Shown piece after piece: positions 12,315 through 24,545 of a stretch of DNA of 64,000 bases. A program made the position numbers and the translations under genes. Source of the DNA: Prostheceraeus crozeri (taxonomy: Eukaryota; Platyhelminthes; Polycladida; Euryleptidae). The notes beneath the pieces are model-generated. The model did no database searches. It was not told where the DNA came from and worked only from the letters and a program-made list of their open reading frames with translations. How positions within the stretch are numbered: position 1 is the stretch's first letter; every line of letters starts with the position of its first letter. The stretch covers positions 62,001 to 126,000 of the forward strand of contig CAJQUW010007072.1 in the NCBI GenBank assembly GCA_907163375.1, given 5' to 3'.

Positions 12315-13297
12315 ATGAACAATAACGAGATCGCATTCACAAAAGGCAAAGTGTCAGCCTTGCTAGAACTAGGGTTTTCTTTGCGAGCTACAAGAAAGCG
12401 ACTAAATGTCCCTTACACAAATGTGCATCGATGGCATAATGATGATTTTCGACTATATCGTAAAGATGGCTCTGGCCGTCCACGCAAAACATCCAAACGT
12501 AGAGACCGCCTAATTTTGAGATTTGTTAAAGTTGACCCAAGTCTCTCGTTAACTGTGATGGCTGCACTAGACTCGTCTATTTCTAAGTCCATTTTTCGTA
12601 GAAGACTTATTGAGTCGAATTTCAAGAGCTGTAAGAGGCCCTCTCAGATCGAATTATCAGATCAGCATACAAAAAGACGTCTCAGATGGGCAATAAGTCA
12701 TTGTCACTGGCGAAATCAATGGGATCGGGTTGTCTGGTCTGATGAGGCATCAGACCAGAAGGATAGTGATGGTCGATTGAGATTATGGATAAAATCTGAT
12801 CAGGAAATTCCGAGACATTTACATCGTCCCCGGGTACAAGGTGGTGCGACTCTACTGATTTGGGCTGGCATTTGGACCAATGGCCGCTCTGAACTTCACA
12901 TACAGCAAGGAACCATGAATTCTGAACGCTATGTGAATGTTTTACGAATGAACATTGGCCAAATGACAGATCAACTTGGTTATTTATGGATGATAATACT
13001 ACGTGTCACAGGAGTAGTAGAGTCAACTTATGCAAGTCTCAATTAGGGATTAGGACATTATCTTGGCCAGCTCGTTCTCCTGATCTGAATCCCATAGAAA
13101 ATGTATGGAGTATTCTAAAACGTAACGTTCGTCGTTCACTGCTACCTACAGATGGCGTATCACAACTTACGTCATGCGCACTGTTAAAAAGAGAGTGGAG
13201 AAAGTTAGATCAGTCAAAAATCAACAATATCATCGAATCAATGCCTAGACGAATTGGTAATGTCATTAACAATAAGGGTAGGGTCACAAAATATTAG
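12315..13297 (+). pseudogene. Tc1 transposase (DD34E), one frameshift
   Basis: Cut-and-paste transposase of the Tc1 family. The first frame (12315-13046) starts at an ATG and has an N-terminal helix-turn-helix region (FTKGKVSALLELGFSLRATR), a GRPRKT motif at residues 54-59 and the first catalytic Asp in VVWSDEA (residue 143). The second frame, open from 12986 to 13297, continues with MDDNTTCH (second Asp) and SPDLNPIENVW (Glu), 34 residues apart as in DD34E enzymes. The two frames overlap at about 12978-12990, where a single indel must have changed frame. All three catalytic residues are still present. The C-terminal end, IGNVINNKGRVTKY, is normal for the family. Confidence 0.92.
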
Positions 13298-13421
13298 CTT
13301 CTTAAGAACCGTTACTGTATCATAGCTTATCAGATTATATAAGGACATTTAAATATATTAGGGACATGGAATAACATGAAAAATGCTTTCTGTATCATAC
13401 TTATGTTTTATTTAGTCAAAT

Positions 13422-13455
13422 TTTAGGATGATCCACTTTTTTATGAAACGGACTG
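13422..13455. repeat. right terminal inverted repeat of the Tc1 element
   Basis: Complement of 11817-11850, ending ACTG immediately before the TA duplication. Confidence 0.88.
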
Positions 13456-13457
13456 TA

Positions 13458-16400
13458 GTTATTGCACATTTATCGTCCGTCGAGCAATAAGTGTAGAAAT
13501 GAAAGAGTTGTTGCAGTGATAACACTTGATCAATGATGGTCGGCATCCTAATGATTTGAGGCCAGTCAATACGAAAACGTCGAATACGGACCAGAATGCG
13601 TCATTAATCTTACTCCGATGTATTCCTGATCCTGTCTGGTTGGGTTCACGTCCACACTTGCATCATAGTGCTCGAAGATACTTCAGCGTCAACCTGATAC
13701 TTGGTAAATTTGTTTGTACGGGAGCGGGAGCTCATTCATAATAAAATGATGCAGAAAGAGAAAAGTTAAGCTTATCATAGAGTTTGCGACAGAACTCTAC
13801 TTGAATTCAAAATTTAAAATTTGCATCTTTATTTCATCATCTTGTTCATGCATCAAAAGCCATCTTTTTTTCGTGAGACAGATGACAGCGATGTTGTAAA
13901 TTCCTGAACGTAATCAATCAATGATGCTGTTTGAAGATTGTCAAATGTATGTAGTATAAGCTATTGCACAACTATAAGCTATACGTCTAATACCAACGTG
14001 ATGAAATATCTGAATGAAAAGTATGACTGATTGCATTCGCAAAGTATAATTTTTCGTCTTTATGTTAGTTATCGCCTTATTCCATTTGTTGCTCTTATTT
14101 GCTTTGACAATCACTGAACTGCGATCGAATAATAGCAATCTAGCGACAAGACTGGATAAAGGACGAACGGTAGAAGCATAGCAGTCTCAATGAGAATACA
14201 TAGCTTGATAATATGAATGAAGCAAGATAAAGATCATCCACCAAAGCAGGAAATATATCGTTAAAATATACTCGCATTTTAGCGTTTCCGGGATAGGCCC
14301 ATACATGCAGCAATCCTTAACTCCTTTCCGCGCTCCACTGGAAGATGCACCTTCCTGTAGGTCTGATAGCATCTTGTTCCGAGGTATTACAGCAATCCTT
14401 CCTACTTCGCGGCTTTTCATAAAATAATTTAACTTTTTTTATCACAGAAATTTTGTTGTTTCGCGGGACTTTCGACCACTAGATCTTCTTCGCTTTCATT
14501 TAAAATGATAATTTATGCTCAAGTCGCTTTCATACTTTGAAATGAATAATGTAAAGATTCAGTACACTGCACAATACATGTATGCGCATACTTTTATAGT
14601 TTAATGTCTCTACCTGGGTCAGGGCGTTCTCTCCACCGGCGTTGGCCTCCATTTGTAGCAATAGTACACTCAATCTAGGTGAGTCGTCGCTATCACATGA
14701 ATGCGGAGCGCACCCACCGTCTGTCGTCTAGCAATTAGTTTTGTTTTGAAAATGCTTTAAGGGTGTATGAAAAATTGAAAATTCATGTATCAAAATACAC
14801 TGCATACATTTCAGTACAGTTTTGTATAAACTGTATTATACAATTCCGCATGTATAAGGACAATTGTACATACATGACTATATACATGATGTGTAATTGC
14901 AAAAGGCTAGAAAGCAGTTTAAGTTCTAGTGTGTTAAAATTATGGCACACACTTCAAAAATATCTGGTTTCTACTTCGCGGGTGGGTCCGCAATCACCCC
15001 GAAGCAGGAGGGACTACTGTATAGCTAATGTACCTATAATGTGTGTTTTGGACTATACTGTCAAACTTTTTCTCGTACCGACTCCCGAGGTTTTTTTGAG
15101 GCTGTCAGAGTCAGCTCATTTATTTTCTTTTAATCATATTAACTCATTTTGATATGCAGTTACTCTGAACAATTAGATTATTAGCTGCGTAAGCTTTCCA
15201 TTTTGCACGCGGACAACTGACGTGTGGTTGGGTTTCATTGAAATGACCTTTCAGACTAAGTTCGTGCTTATTTCCTCTGATATTGGATAATTAACATTAT
15301 CAAATTCTATTTATATTCATCGTTGAGACACGCTATACAATGTTATTTCCAAGGATTGATACAAGCAGATGCATCATGTAAATAAACAATCATTTGAAGG
15401 TCTAGGCTGTGAGAGAGGATTCTATTCTTACGTTTATTTGTAATTGCAGCTTCGACAGCGTTGCTCTTCATTAAGTAGAATGAACATGATGAAAATGACT
15501 GACTTTCAAGCGGTAATCTTGTGTTTTTGTGTCTTTTTCACATTTACAAGCAATTTCTGTGGATTTTTTGCAGAAGCACAGAAGAATCTCGATTAACATT
15601 TGAAATGGTAGACATGAAATCACATCAACTGCACAAATAAGAAAATTACCTTTCTTGACAAGTTAAATTGTCTTTGGCATGGACTGCATCTTTGTGGCTA
15701 CAAGAACTTTCTATACTTGACGCAGATTTTGATGGGAGTTAGTTTATGTTGACCTATGAGGCTTTTATTAATGCTTTTTGTCAATGTTAAGATTGAGACC
15801 ATGTTGATGAAGATACATGTAATATGAACGCACATTAGGAACAAATGATGGAAACAAGTCAAAATACGGCTCCGTAATATGGATAGAAATTTGAACATTG
15901 GCCTACTCGCATGTGTTTCTCAAATTTATTTCGGGTTGGAAAATGCTTGCATTATAAAAAGGGTTGAATCCTGTCTGTTGAAGGATGGAAACTAAGACCT
16001 GTTTATTTCTTACATTGGCTGAAATGGCCAGTGATGGACGTTTTCAATTATTTGAAAGTCCGATTGCGATTATCCTATTCGCCAGCTTGGAATAAGTCGA
16101 TTCTACCATAATTAAAGAATGAATTTCATTCGATTTCTTTGATAATGAATTTTGATTGGTTCTCAAGCTCTATAACAATATCAATAACAAATGATTGTCG
16201 CATAGATGAATTTCTTTTCATTTTTGTTCCTAAAAAGACAGTGTAGACGACGAGGAGAAAAGCCAAGCCAGGTGTCTATGCAAAATATGGTATAAGTAAT
16301 GCCAAGAGAAATCAAGGGATAGAAATTCCTTTGGTGGGAAAGATAACTAACCTATCTTGCAAAATAAATCGAATTATAGTAACTGAATAATGCATGCATG

Positions 16401-17002
16401 AAATTGTATGAAATCACATTTTCTGGTCTTCCGTACACTCGATGAGGCATAATATGAACAAATAGATGGCATAACGGTACTCAAAAATACTTTGACTTAT
16501 TATTTGTCCTATCAATTTTCGATCAAAGGGAAAGGACTCAAGGTCTTATAGCATTTTGTCGGTAATGTGCTGATATCGCTCATGCCAATTTTTTATTGTC
16601 AGCTCGTGGCAGCGCAATGATGAATTAATTAAACTATCATTTCAGGCAAAAATGTAGCTACTAACTGAAGCAAATCAGGTGTACAAGATCAACAAATGAA
16701 GAATCTCATGTCACTTGGTCACTCTTTCTTCACGTTCACGTATCACCGGCGAACTGTACAGTTACAAGAATGAAATAACTTATCGACGGCATGCACTGAG
16801 TAAGAAAAGGATCACACTTCAAATTTTCGGCAGTTCAATGCAATTATGAAGGACTATATAGTCTGATTGCCCTCCTCTGAAAATAGCAATTGTTCAGGTC
16901 TGTTCCCAATTTTCAACCGAATATACAACTCAATATTCAATGATTGCTTTACAGTTCGATGATGACTGAACAAAGACTAACTTGATGGATACAGGGTCAT
17001 TT
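13458..17002. other. 3.5 kb without a recognisable gene
   Basis: Short frames only. The longest, at 14763-15152 (129 residues, plus), has no recognisable domain. A somewhat GC-richer patch lies at about 14630-14730. I see no TE ends or RNA genes. Confidence 0.45.
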
Positions 17003-17150
17003 CGGGCGTTGTGGCCTGATGGTTGAGTGTTCGCTCTGCGTCCGGGAGACCATGGTTCAAATCTTGGTTGGGTCAAACCGCAACTGCCAGAAAAATGAGT
17101 GGCCATGAAGACGGCTGCGACAGCGACCACTCGACACCATTCTTAGAATG
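17003..17150 (+). mobile_element. tRNA-derived SINE
   Basis: The head has a pol III A box, TGGCCTGATGGTTGAGTG (17011-17028), and a B box, GGTTCAAATCT (17054-17064), about 43 bp apart as in a tRNA gene. The stems do not fold into a clean tRNA, and a non-tRNA body follows. No poly(A) or clear target duplication could be fixed. Two similar heads are at 23795 and 36800. Confidence 0.65.
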
Positions 17151-20100
17151 AATACCGAAAATTGAAGTAAATTGTCTAAGAGTTCATCAATGATGAGAAA
17201 GTGGTTAATTGCACATCAAACAGTAGGAAAAACATGGAAGTGTCATGTATCCGTTGTTAAACATGTGCGACTATGTCAGACGGCAAGATGCTTGTGGCAA
17301 TAATATTTGATTATTTGTCAATAAGAATGAGTACATATAGGCCTAACAATTTTCGGATGGAAGACCATTACTTTGAACGAACGAATCGAAATGAGTTTAT
17401 GCTAATGTTTAATAGTTTCAGAACTGTTCAATGGATTATTTATTTCCTTGAATCCCTGAAGTTCATATTGTGATCATCCAAGAAAAACAATTTACCAACT
17501 CATTCAACAATCATTGAATATTTCAGCTAACCCATTTAGACAGCTCTTGCTTTCTTTTTCTAGCATTCACTGTTTGAATTCGGAAAATCATCTAAATGCA
17601 ACAAATTGCATGTGGTGCCGCTAGTGAGAGTCGTGAACAACGTAGTGATGACACGATGAAGCGCTCAACACCAAGTTTTGATCATGCCATGTCTTCAATC
17701 GTACACAAACAACCGTCTGATGGATTAAAGAAAGAAGGAAACTGGAGAATAGTGCTTGGCTGTCGCAAGAGCAGTCGGTCACCAAGTGCGAGCTCTGCCA
17801 TTGATTGTAATGTATTTTAATGGCCGCGGCGACTAGGTGGCTGCGCTGACCAAATCTACACGCTGACAAACAACTTTCCATCTCCATTGAGTTGACTGAA
17901 CATTTCTCTATAGGCCGCCGCGACCTGGGTGCCTAGTGAGCGCACGCCCTTAGTCGTCTGCACATACATCCAACAATAACACGTGCCGATGTTCGTTTTC
18001 GCTGATCTGTGTATCATTGTTGTACAATTGCATGCTCAAAACGATACATCTTATTTATCGCAAGGTTTACTTGCGGACCGAGCTCATAAAATTACGTTCG
18101 GGCTCATTTGCAAGTCTGGATGTGCCCTGTGTGTCAGATAAGTAAATTTGCATAGAGCATTATCAGTGCACAACATCACAATAAGGATTTTAGCCGGTCA
18201 GAAGCTGGACAGCGAAGGCAAAATTTCAGCGGCACAATCGGCTGGTCAAACAAATTGATCAGCGGTCAAGTCCGGGTCGACGAATCACAAGCCGTTCCAA
18301 CAGTCAGTCCTGAAATTAGCGCAATTGGGCTGTAGACTAAGCACACTGAAGACTGCACAACATAGCACACTCCGCTTCTGAGTAACAAACACCTTGTACT
18401 TGCCATGAAAGAAAGGATAGCTAGTAAGCTCACTTGTAAGCGGGAAGGAGCTCGGAGAGGTCCGACCACTTAGAACAGCAGAAGTTGTGAATCTTGACCC
18501 CCGATGCGCGGAAAAGTTAGCATATTGACGGAATAACAGAATTTCATTACTTTCGTTAAAGCAGGTATTCATGTCTCGTAGATCCTTAGAATCTTTCAAA
18601 ATGCCTAGGAATCGTCTGTTAACTTTAAAATCCAACAATTCAAATCTAAACGAATGAAACAGCCTGATGTATGGATTTGAGACGGCGAAATGCTTGCAAG
18701 AACTTCTTTGCATACTTCAGAAACTGATGTATTCTCTGCTGATAATATGAGTCGAAGTTAGGGGAACCTCAAAACTTTACATAAACTGTGTTATTCATCA
18801 TTATGATGCACTGCATACAATGAAAGTAAGACACTTTGATTTATAAATGAAATGGACACAGTCCAGGGCAGGAAGTAGACAGTCGACCGTCTGAGCCTGA
18901 AGATGTTTTTAAAGCTTTGAATGATTTAATGCGTGAGATTTCCGACTAACTTAATCATGTGAACAGTGGATTCCTTGCATCAATGTTTGTGACAGCTCAG
19001 ATTGCCATTGGGTGAAACGATGACACAAAAATAGCAAGGAATAAATCCCTAATGTTGAGAATGAGAAGTGTCCTAAACTATGCTTTGATATAAACATGTC
19101 AGCTTTTTCTTTGAATGAAAAATTAGATGCGTTGTTGAAAGAAGGTGAAAAATGTAATTCCATACAAATTCACTCAGTGTGGCTATGCATGAGTTCATGA
19201 GAAAGATAAGCAGAATTAAATAAATTCATGTGAAGGGAACTTGCTTGTAATCTCCAAGCTGTAGATATAACTTCTTCTGAGTCGACTCATTATGGAATTC
19301 CAAAAAAACTTTTCCAAGCGCGTTGTATTGAGAATGTAGCTTACAGCAAAGCGGCAAGGATTGTTCCCCTTTTTTTCTTTTTGACGATTAGTCAATGACG
19401 ATAAAAACGACTAATAAGTGATAGCGATATGGAACGGCGATATGGAACGGTCGACTGCTTTGGACAGTGTAAAAGGCATATACCAGGGTTGGTACAGGAC
19501 GGACCATGGCGTCTTCAAAACCGGCTGGCCGCCGCTCGGCGTATTTAGTGCTGATGTTGCGAAATGTTTTGTCTGCAACGTGCAAGCTTGATTTAAAAAG
19601 ATTCACTGAAATGCGATTTACTTATTCACAACTGCTTAAAGAACTATGCTCGAGCTGCTAACAGCTCGCAATATTTGTCACAATACATGCGTGCATATGT
19701 TTTTACCAATCTACTCTCAAATTTGCATACTCTCAATGTTGCAATGATTGACTAAGCAATTTATGATAGACGGAATGTCATCAATGGTTGAAATGGCTCT
19801 AATTACCGACTGTCCGGCTGGCGTAATGAGTGGCCAACCTTCATAATTTGCGGCCGCGGCCTGTTCCAAACCTGGCATAAACGGCTTTCAGATGAGTTTA
19901 TACTCTATAAAACGATCCGTGCAACACGAATTAGCCAGTAGAACCCCACTAATTTGACAGTTTGAATAATTTTCGCTCTTTTGCTGTAAGAGTGTTGTGC
20001 AGAATTTTACCTAGTTTAGTTGTTTAAAAGCAAAAAGGTGGAACAAACCCTGTCGTTTTGCAGAGTGAAATTATGAACCCCCCCCTTGTTAATGACAACG

Positions 20101-20928
20101 CCGTATTGAGAACATGTGAAACTTCAAACGGTTCATTGGCCCGATGCCACGCTTAAATGGGAACGGGTTTGGACATCAATGTACCCCTAACCTACCTAGA
20201 TGGTCCAAGAGTTCAGGTTATCCTTTTGAAGAATTTTATCAATGGCATACTGACCTGATAATCTTGGAAACTGCCATTAAATTGCAGAGCGACAGTTTTG
20301 CATTCTGTTGTAGTGATAAAATTCATTCCCATCTTATTTCAAGAAACTATCGCTTATTATCGCTGTACGTTCTTCTTGCTGACATGTTGGAACTTATGAT
20401 ATCTAGCCAACGTTTCCTCAAGTTGTAGTCCTGAATCAAAAGTACAAGTTATCTACTATAGCATTTTTGTACTTCATTTAATGACCAGAACTTGCATTTT
20501 GTGATTAAACTTGGCGCACGTATACTTCAACTCTCCCCAAGATTTCTCACTGGTGAACCGTGGTTACTTGAGACTCCCGCTGTCTTTCTCCCGCTGCACT
20601 TTTCAGGTTGACAGAATCATTTTTATTGTGTCCACGTTGTCATAAGTGTCTTCAGAGAAACGTTTTCATGCATATTTGAGACAGTTCGATGGGTGGGTCT
20701 TACTGATGGGCGTTTAGCCCTGTTAATATTGCTGACAAGTGCATGTCAAGAAACCGATATTACTTATATCCCCCCTCTGATTTCAATGTTTCTGTGAGTC
20801 AATCGCTTCCAAAATCACAGCAAAGCACAATTGGTGTATGTTCTTTCCAATGGTGGTATCTGTTTTTACCAATTTAAACACCTATTTTCATATTATGGAT
20901 TTTTTTTTAACAGACGGAAAATAGCTGC
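17151..20928. other. 3.8 kb without a recognisable gene
   Basis: Contains a 142-residue minus-strand frame at 18285-18713 and mutually overlapping frames at 17596-17887. None shows a known motif. A GC-rich spot (GCGGCCGCGGCC, near 19850) is followed by CTATAAAA at about 19906-19913, which resembles a TATA box, but no gene can be seen downstream. An eight-C run lies near 20080. Confidence 0.4.
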
Positions 20929-21000
20929 GCGTCTTAGTGGATTTGAACCACCGACCTCTGGCATTCTAGGCCAACGCTCTACCAACTGAGCTATCGACGA
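20929..21000 (-). tRNA. tRNA-like sequence, probable pseudogene or SINE head
   Basis: On the minus strand the D arm (GCTC...GAGC with AGTTGGTA loop), the anticodon stem TTGGC/GCCAG and the T arm GGTGG-TTCAAAT-CCACT are all well formed. The anticodon loop CTAGAAT gives AGA, which would be serine, but the long variable arm of tRNA-Ser is absent. The acceptor stem has about three mismatches. A TTTT lies about 7 nt past the 3' end and could terminate pol III. The mix of good arms and a poor acceptor makes a decayed tRNA or the head of a tRNA-derived SINE more likely than a working gene. Confidence 0.6.
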
Positions 21001-21187
21001 GCGACAGAACGACATAAGTCCTCAATTGAAGAACCCGCGTAGGAGAATCCGATAGCTTCATCCTCCAAGACAACATAGCATTAACCGTCAAAAAAGGATG
21101 TTTGAGAATTTGTTGAAATTGTAGTCCTGTATCTGAGGTATATTTCTATTATTCATCTTCTAACAACAAAAAACTTCAGAGTCATAG

Positions 21188-21676
21188 ATGCAATATACTT
21201 TTGGAGCAATGTCAATTAATGTGTTTTCACATTTTCAATTCATGTTTTGGTCATGCTTCAGCTGGTACGGGACCGGCCGAGTTCATGTGGTAGACGGAAC
21301 GATGAATAGTGACCAATACATTGAAAAAATGATCAATTCTTATTCAGCTTATCAGTTATTATCAGTTATTCCGCAGATGATGGAATTATTTGGTGATGGC
21401 AATAGTTACTTCCAGCAAGGTAATGCACCCTGCCACGTGAGCAGGAGGTCCATGAAGCGATTCGACGATGCTGGAATCCGCTTGTTGTCCTGGCCGGCTT
21501 CATCACCGGACTTGAATCCAATCGAAAACCTTTGGGCGATCATCAAGCGCCGAATAATACGGAAGCGCCCAAAGAACAAGTCTGAAATCATTCGTGCGTT
21601 TCTCGACACTGGTATCACGACGATGAAATTCAGGATACCTGCAAAAAAACTGGTCAATTCTATGGGTGAGCCTTGA
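21188..21676 (+). pseudogene. Tc1 transposase, C-terminal half
   Basis: Reads as the catalytic C-terminal part of a Tc1 transposase from about 21236: FWSCFSWYGTGRVHVVDGTM, FQQGNAPCHVSRR and SPDLNPIENLW. The second catalytic residue, normally Asp in QDNAPCH, is Gly here (residue 78 of the frame), and the Glu lies 34 residues further at 113. The N-terminal DNA-binding domains and first Asp are missing, and no terminal repeats could be identified. A small direct duplication, TTATCAGTTA at about 21350-21370, adds residues before VIPQMMELFGDG. It differs clearly from the 12.3 kb transposase, so it is another Tc1 lineage. Confidence 0.88.
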
Positions 21677-22294
21677 TCGTGTGAAGGCTGTGATCCTACC
21701 TGTTGTTTTTGTGTATCGTTGGGTTCTATTGTGAAGTTACAATACATAATAATCATAGCAGCTCGGTCTTTTGTTGTTGATGATAAACAAAATAGATTAA
21801 ACATTGATTAACTCCTGGATTTTACAGTTCAAGCGGGATGTTGCCAACTTGCTGTCGCATACTGTAAGCTACATAGAACGATAAATATTCGAATATTTCG
21901 CTAATCGTCCATTGAACATGTGTGAAACTGACATTTGGATAGAAAACTTATACATGTATTTTGAGAAAAAGCAAGTAAAGCTACAAATTGTAGCACATAA
22001 ATTAATGAAGTATTATTCAGTCTTAAATCTGTGAATTGCAATTCATCATTTATCTTGTCTTTATGTATAAGTCATCTATGCAAATATAATATTTGCATAT
22101 TTCCCCTAGACCAGCTTCTAATTTCTGATTTTCAAATTTCTGAATGTCAATTCATTTATGTAATTCAATTGTTAATTTCTATCCATACCCTTATGCTAAA
22201 GGTTTAATTCATATTTCTTTCAAAAATTTCATCTAGAAAATATTTTATCAATATTTAAATGACAAAAGTACTCATTCTAGCCTGGAATTCTATC
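21677..22294. other. no recognisable feature
   Basis: Flank of the Tc1 remnant and AT-rich sequence. No gene or repeat end was found. Confidence 0.5.
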
Positions 22295-22684
22295 TCATTG
22301 GATTATGCCGGCCTTCGAATTGTCTCCGGCCAGTGAGGTTATCATCTGCTTCAGTTGCTCGTCTCTGGTCCAGTGTGTAAATGTTTCAAAGAATTTCCCC
22401 GAGATTGATTGATTTGAAGCAGCTTCAAATGCTGTAGCATGATTCCGCTCAGTATCAAAGGTCGCAGAGCAAAAATGATTTCCGGGCACTTCTCTTCATA
22501 CTGAACAATTAAAACATTTTATATGTAGAATTGTGCACCATTTCATAATGGGATTACATTTTTCGTGATAATATTGCTTAAAACAACATAAGCTCCTACA
22601 TCTCTTGTCATTTATTAATTCTGGCAAATGTTTCAAAACTTTTGAACTTTGCTTGATGTCTTTTTTAGTACCTTTTGCGGTCAC
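22295..22684 (-). other. possible coding remnant of unknown type
   Basis: Two minus-strand frames in the same phase, 22684-22496 and 22489-22295, are separated by one stop. The first is Cys-rich (RCRSLCC, then KCNPIMKWC); the second reads SATFDTERNHATAFEAASNQ and THWTRDEQLKQMITSLAG, a composition more protein-like than most frames here. GTATGA just before the stop could be a weak splice donor. No family is recognised. Chance remains quite possible. Confidence 0.2.
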
Positions 22685-23794
22685 AGAAATTGGACCTTAG
22701 CCAGACATATAAGCATATGAAGATATTTTGTGCTAATCGTTTTCGAGTCTATACATCGCTGAACAAGTTCTGGTAACGGCTGTGCTCAAAGAGATATCAC
22801 CAGCTTCAGCATTTCAAAAGGCATTGCTTTCATATCCTAGTTCTGAGAGCATCTACTGCAGTTTTCTTCAATTTAAGTATAAGAACAACAAATCAGTCAG
22901 AAACATCAGCTATGAGATTCTCCGAGGTTCCGAGGTCCTCTCTTTGCTATTTTTGCACGAGTAGTACTTCGAAAATCTACAAGGATGGCCATTGGAACTA
23001 ACCTACAAGCACTGTTTCGGTAGAAGTGAATTCTCGGGTGAATGAATGCTTTCCCCAAAAAAAGTTTTTGTGGATGAAATGCAAAGGAAACAATAAGTAA
23101 AAGCCAGATTCGTTCAAAAATAATGTATTGCACATTAATTAACGGAAGAATTGCAATCAGCACAGATATTCCTATGGCCCATGGATAAAAAAGATATTAT
23201 TCATACAAGCGGAAATAAATCATATGTATTGGAAAGTTCCACAAGAAAGAATAGTATTCACTTTTATTATTATTATTATATATATAACCTTTCTATTATT
23301 TAAAACCCTGTTATTACAGATTTCCCGATAAATGTAACTGCTGTTCGGACAACTAAGTTAAACTTGAGATAAGAAAATCGATGAGTAATTCCATGAAATG
23401 CACAGTGACGTGTGTATAAGCGAAATATCTGATATCCTTTGTCTACGGATTAAACTGTCACCGAAATATGTCAGAGAAAAATTTGAAATCTAAACTGAAA
23501 GATTCTAGATCGTCTTCCAGTAGTGCCTTCGTCAGCCAAATATTTTATGTCTCAAATAAAGATTTACTGTTTTGATCTATCACAATAGAATACATTTCCT
23601 CTAGCTACCTTTATATTTAGCCTGTAATACAATTCATCATCGTGATTGCAACTATTGGAAGAAGAATTTATCGATAAGCCAGTTTGCTTGTAATGAGCAG
23701 CGACTGCGTGAAGCGCCTATACATTATATCGGTTACGGCATTAATTAGTTGCAGAATGCAATCCGTGCTCTAGGTGCCTTTCTGGTAAATTCAT
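22685..23794. other. no recognisable gene; small AT microsatellite
   Basis: A (TTA)n/(TA)n tract lies at about 23263-23285. Frames of 60-85 residues at 22782-23163 are unremarkable. Confidence 0.5.
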
Positions 23795-23960
23795 GCTATC
23801 AGCGAATGGTCTAGTGGCATTGTGGTTAGAGGGCTTGCACGTTCTCTATCTCCAACGTCTCTGGTTCGAACTTGTCCTGATTAATTAATGAGGTTCAACA
23901 GGGCGAAATAAACCTCGTCGTGGTGGCTATATCTGTTGAAATTTGGTGTATGTTTCAATA
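23795..23960 (+). mobile_element. tRNA-derived SINE
   Basis: A-box-like TGGCATTGTGGTTAGAGG (23815-23832) and B box GGTTCGAACTT (23863-23873). The preceding AATGGTCTAGTGG looks like part of a second, overlapping A box, as if a few bases had been inserted. A body of about 90 bp follows. The tRNA fold is not retained. Confidence 0.6.
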
Positions 23961-24542
23961 AACCATGTAGTCGCAAATACTGAATGCATTAAAAGTTCAT
24001 TACCATACCTGACCTAGTTTTGAACTCAAGTTACGAACTGATTTACTATCAAAGGATGTCTTCGAATCAATGTCATCAATACATTTTACTTCCACTTCAA
24101 TATGTTTGGTGGGAGCAAGATCCATTTTTCTTGCAGATTTCTGCCATGACGCATTTTGAATTCTGCATTTAGTCAATAAAGGAATAGAAAGCAAACAAAC
24201 TTTATGCAATCCAAAAGTTTGAAAGATAAATAACGAGCAGCGAAATAATGTAAAGAAGCAAACAGAAAGTAAGAAATCACTTCGAACACGAAAAGAGGTT
24301 GACAATGGCTAGATACCTTGTCAATGTATTTTGGAAAGATTCAGTTTTTGCCATTTCTCTTCATATTTGATCATTTTGATAAACAACAAAAAATAACAAA
24401 TTGCCTCACGACAAGAATATACGTGTGCTGCATGCTGCGGTAATTTGATTCTTCTACTAGCGTCAGCATTAGTCTAGATCGCTGTCTAAATGAGCGGTTG
24501 AAATACCCATCAACAGACTGATATTACCGATTCTAGTCTCAC
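23961..24542. other. no recognisable gene
   Basis: A 101-residue minus-strand frame (24000-24305) overlaps this stretch but has no recognisable motif. Confidence 0.45.
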
Positions 24543-24545
24543 TTA

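Larger units (their letters stand above)
11817..13455 (+). mobile_element. complete Tc1-type transposon, 1639 bp
   Basis: The element is bounded by TA dinucleotides at 11815-11816 and 13456-13457, the standard Tc1/mariner target duplication. The terminal inverted repeats are about 33 bp: the left end reads CAG, GTTTCA, AAAAA, TGGATCA and CCT, then AAA, and the right end is its complement (ATGATCCACTTTTTTATG...ACTG). It carries one transposase gene, read on the plus strand from 12315. Length and layout are typical of a whole Tc1 element. The single frameshift in the gene suggests it is now inactive. Confidence 0.93.

Noticed and set aside
18285-18713. 142-residue minus-strand open frame
   Set aside because: The longest non-TE, non-minisatellite frame, but without motif, codon bias or neighbouring exons, so not supported as a gene.
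19906-19913. TATA box downstream of a GC-rich patch as a host promoter
   Set aside because: A single CTATAAAA in AT-rich DNA is common, and no gene can be seen downstream.
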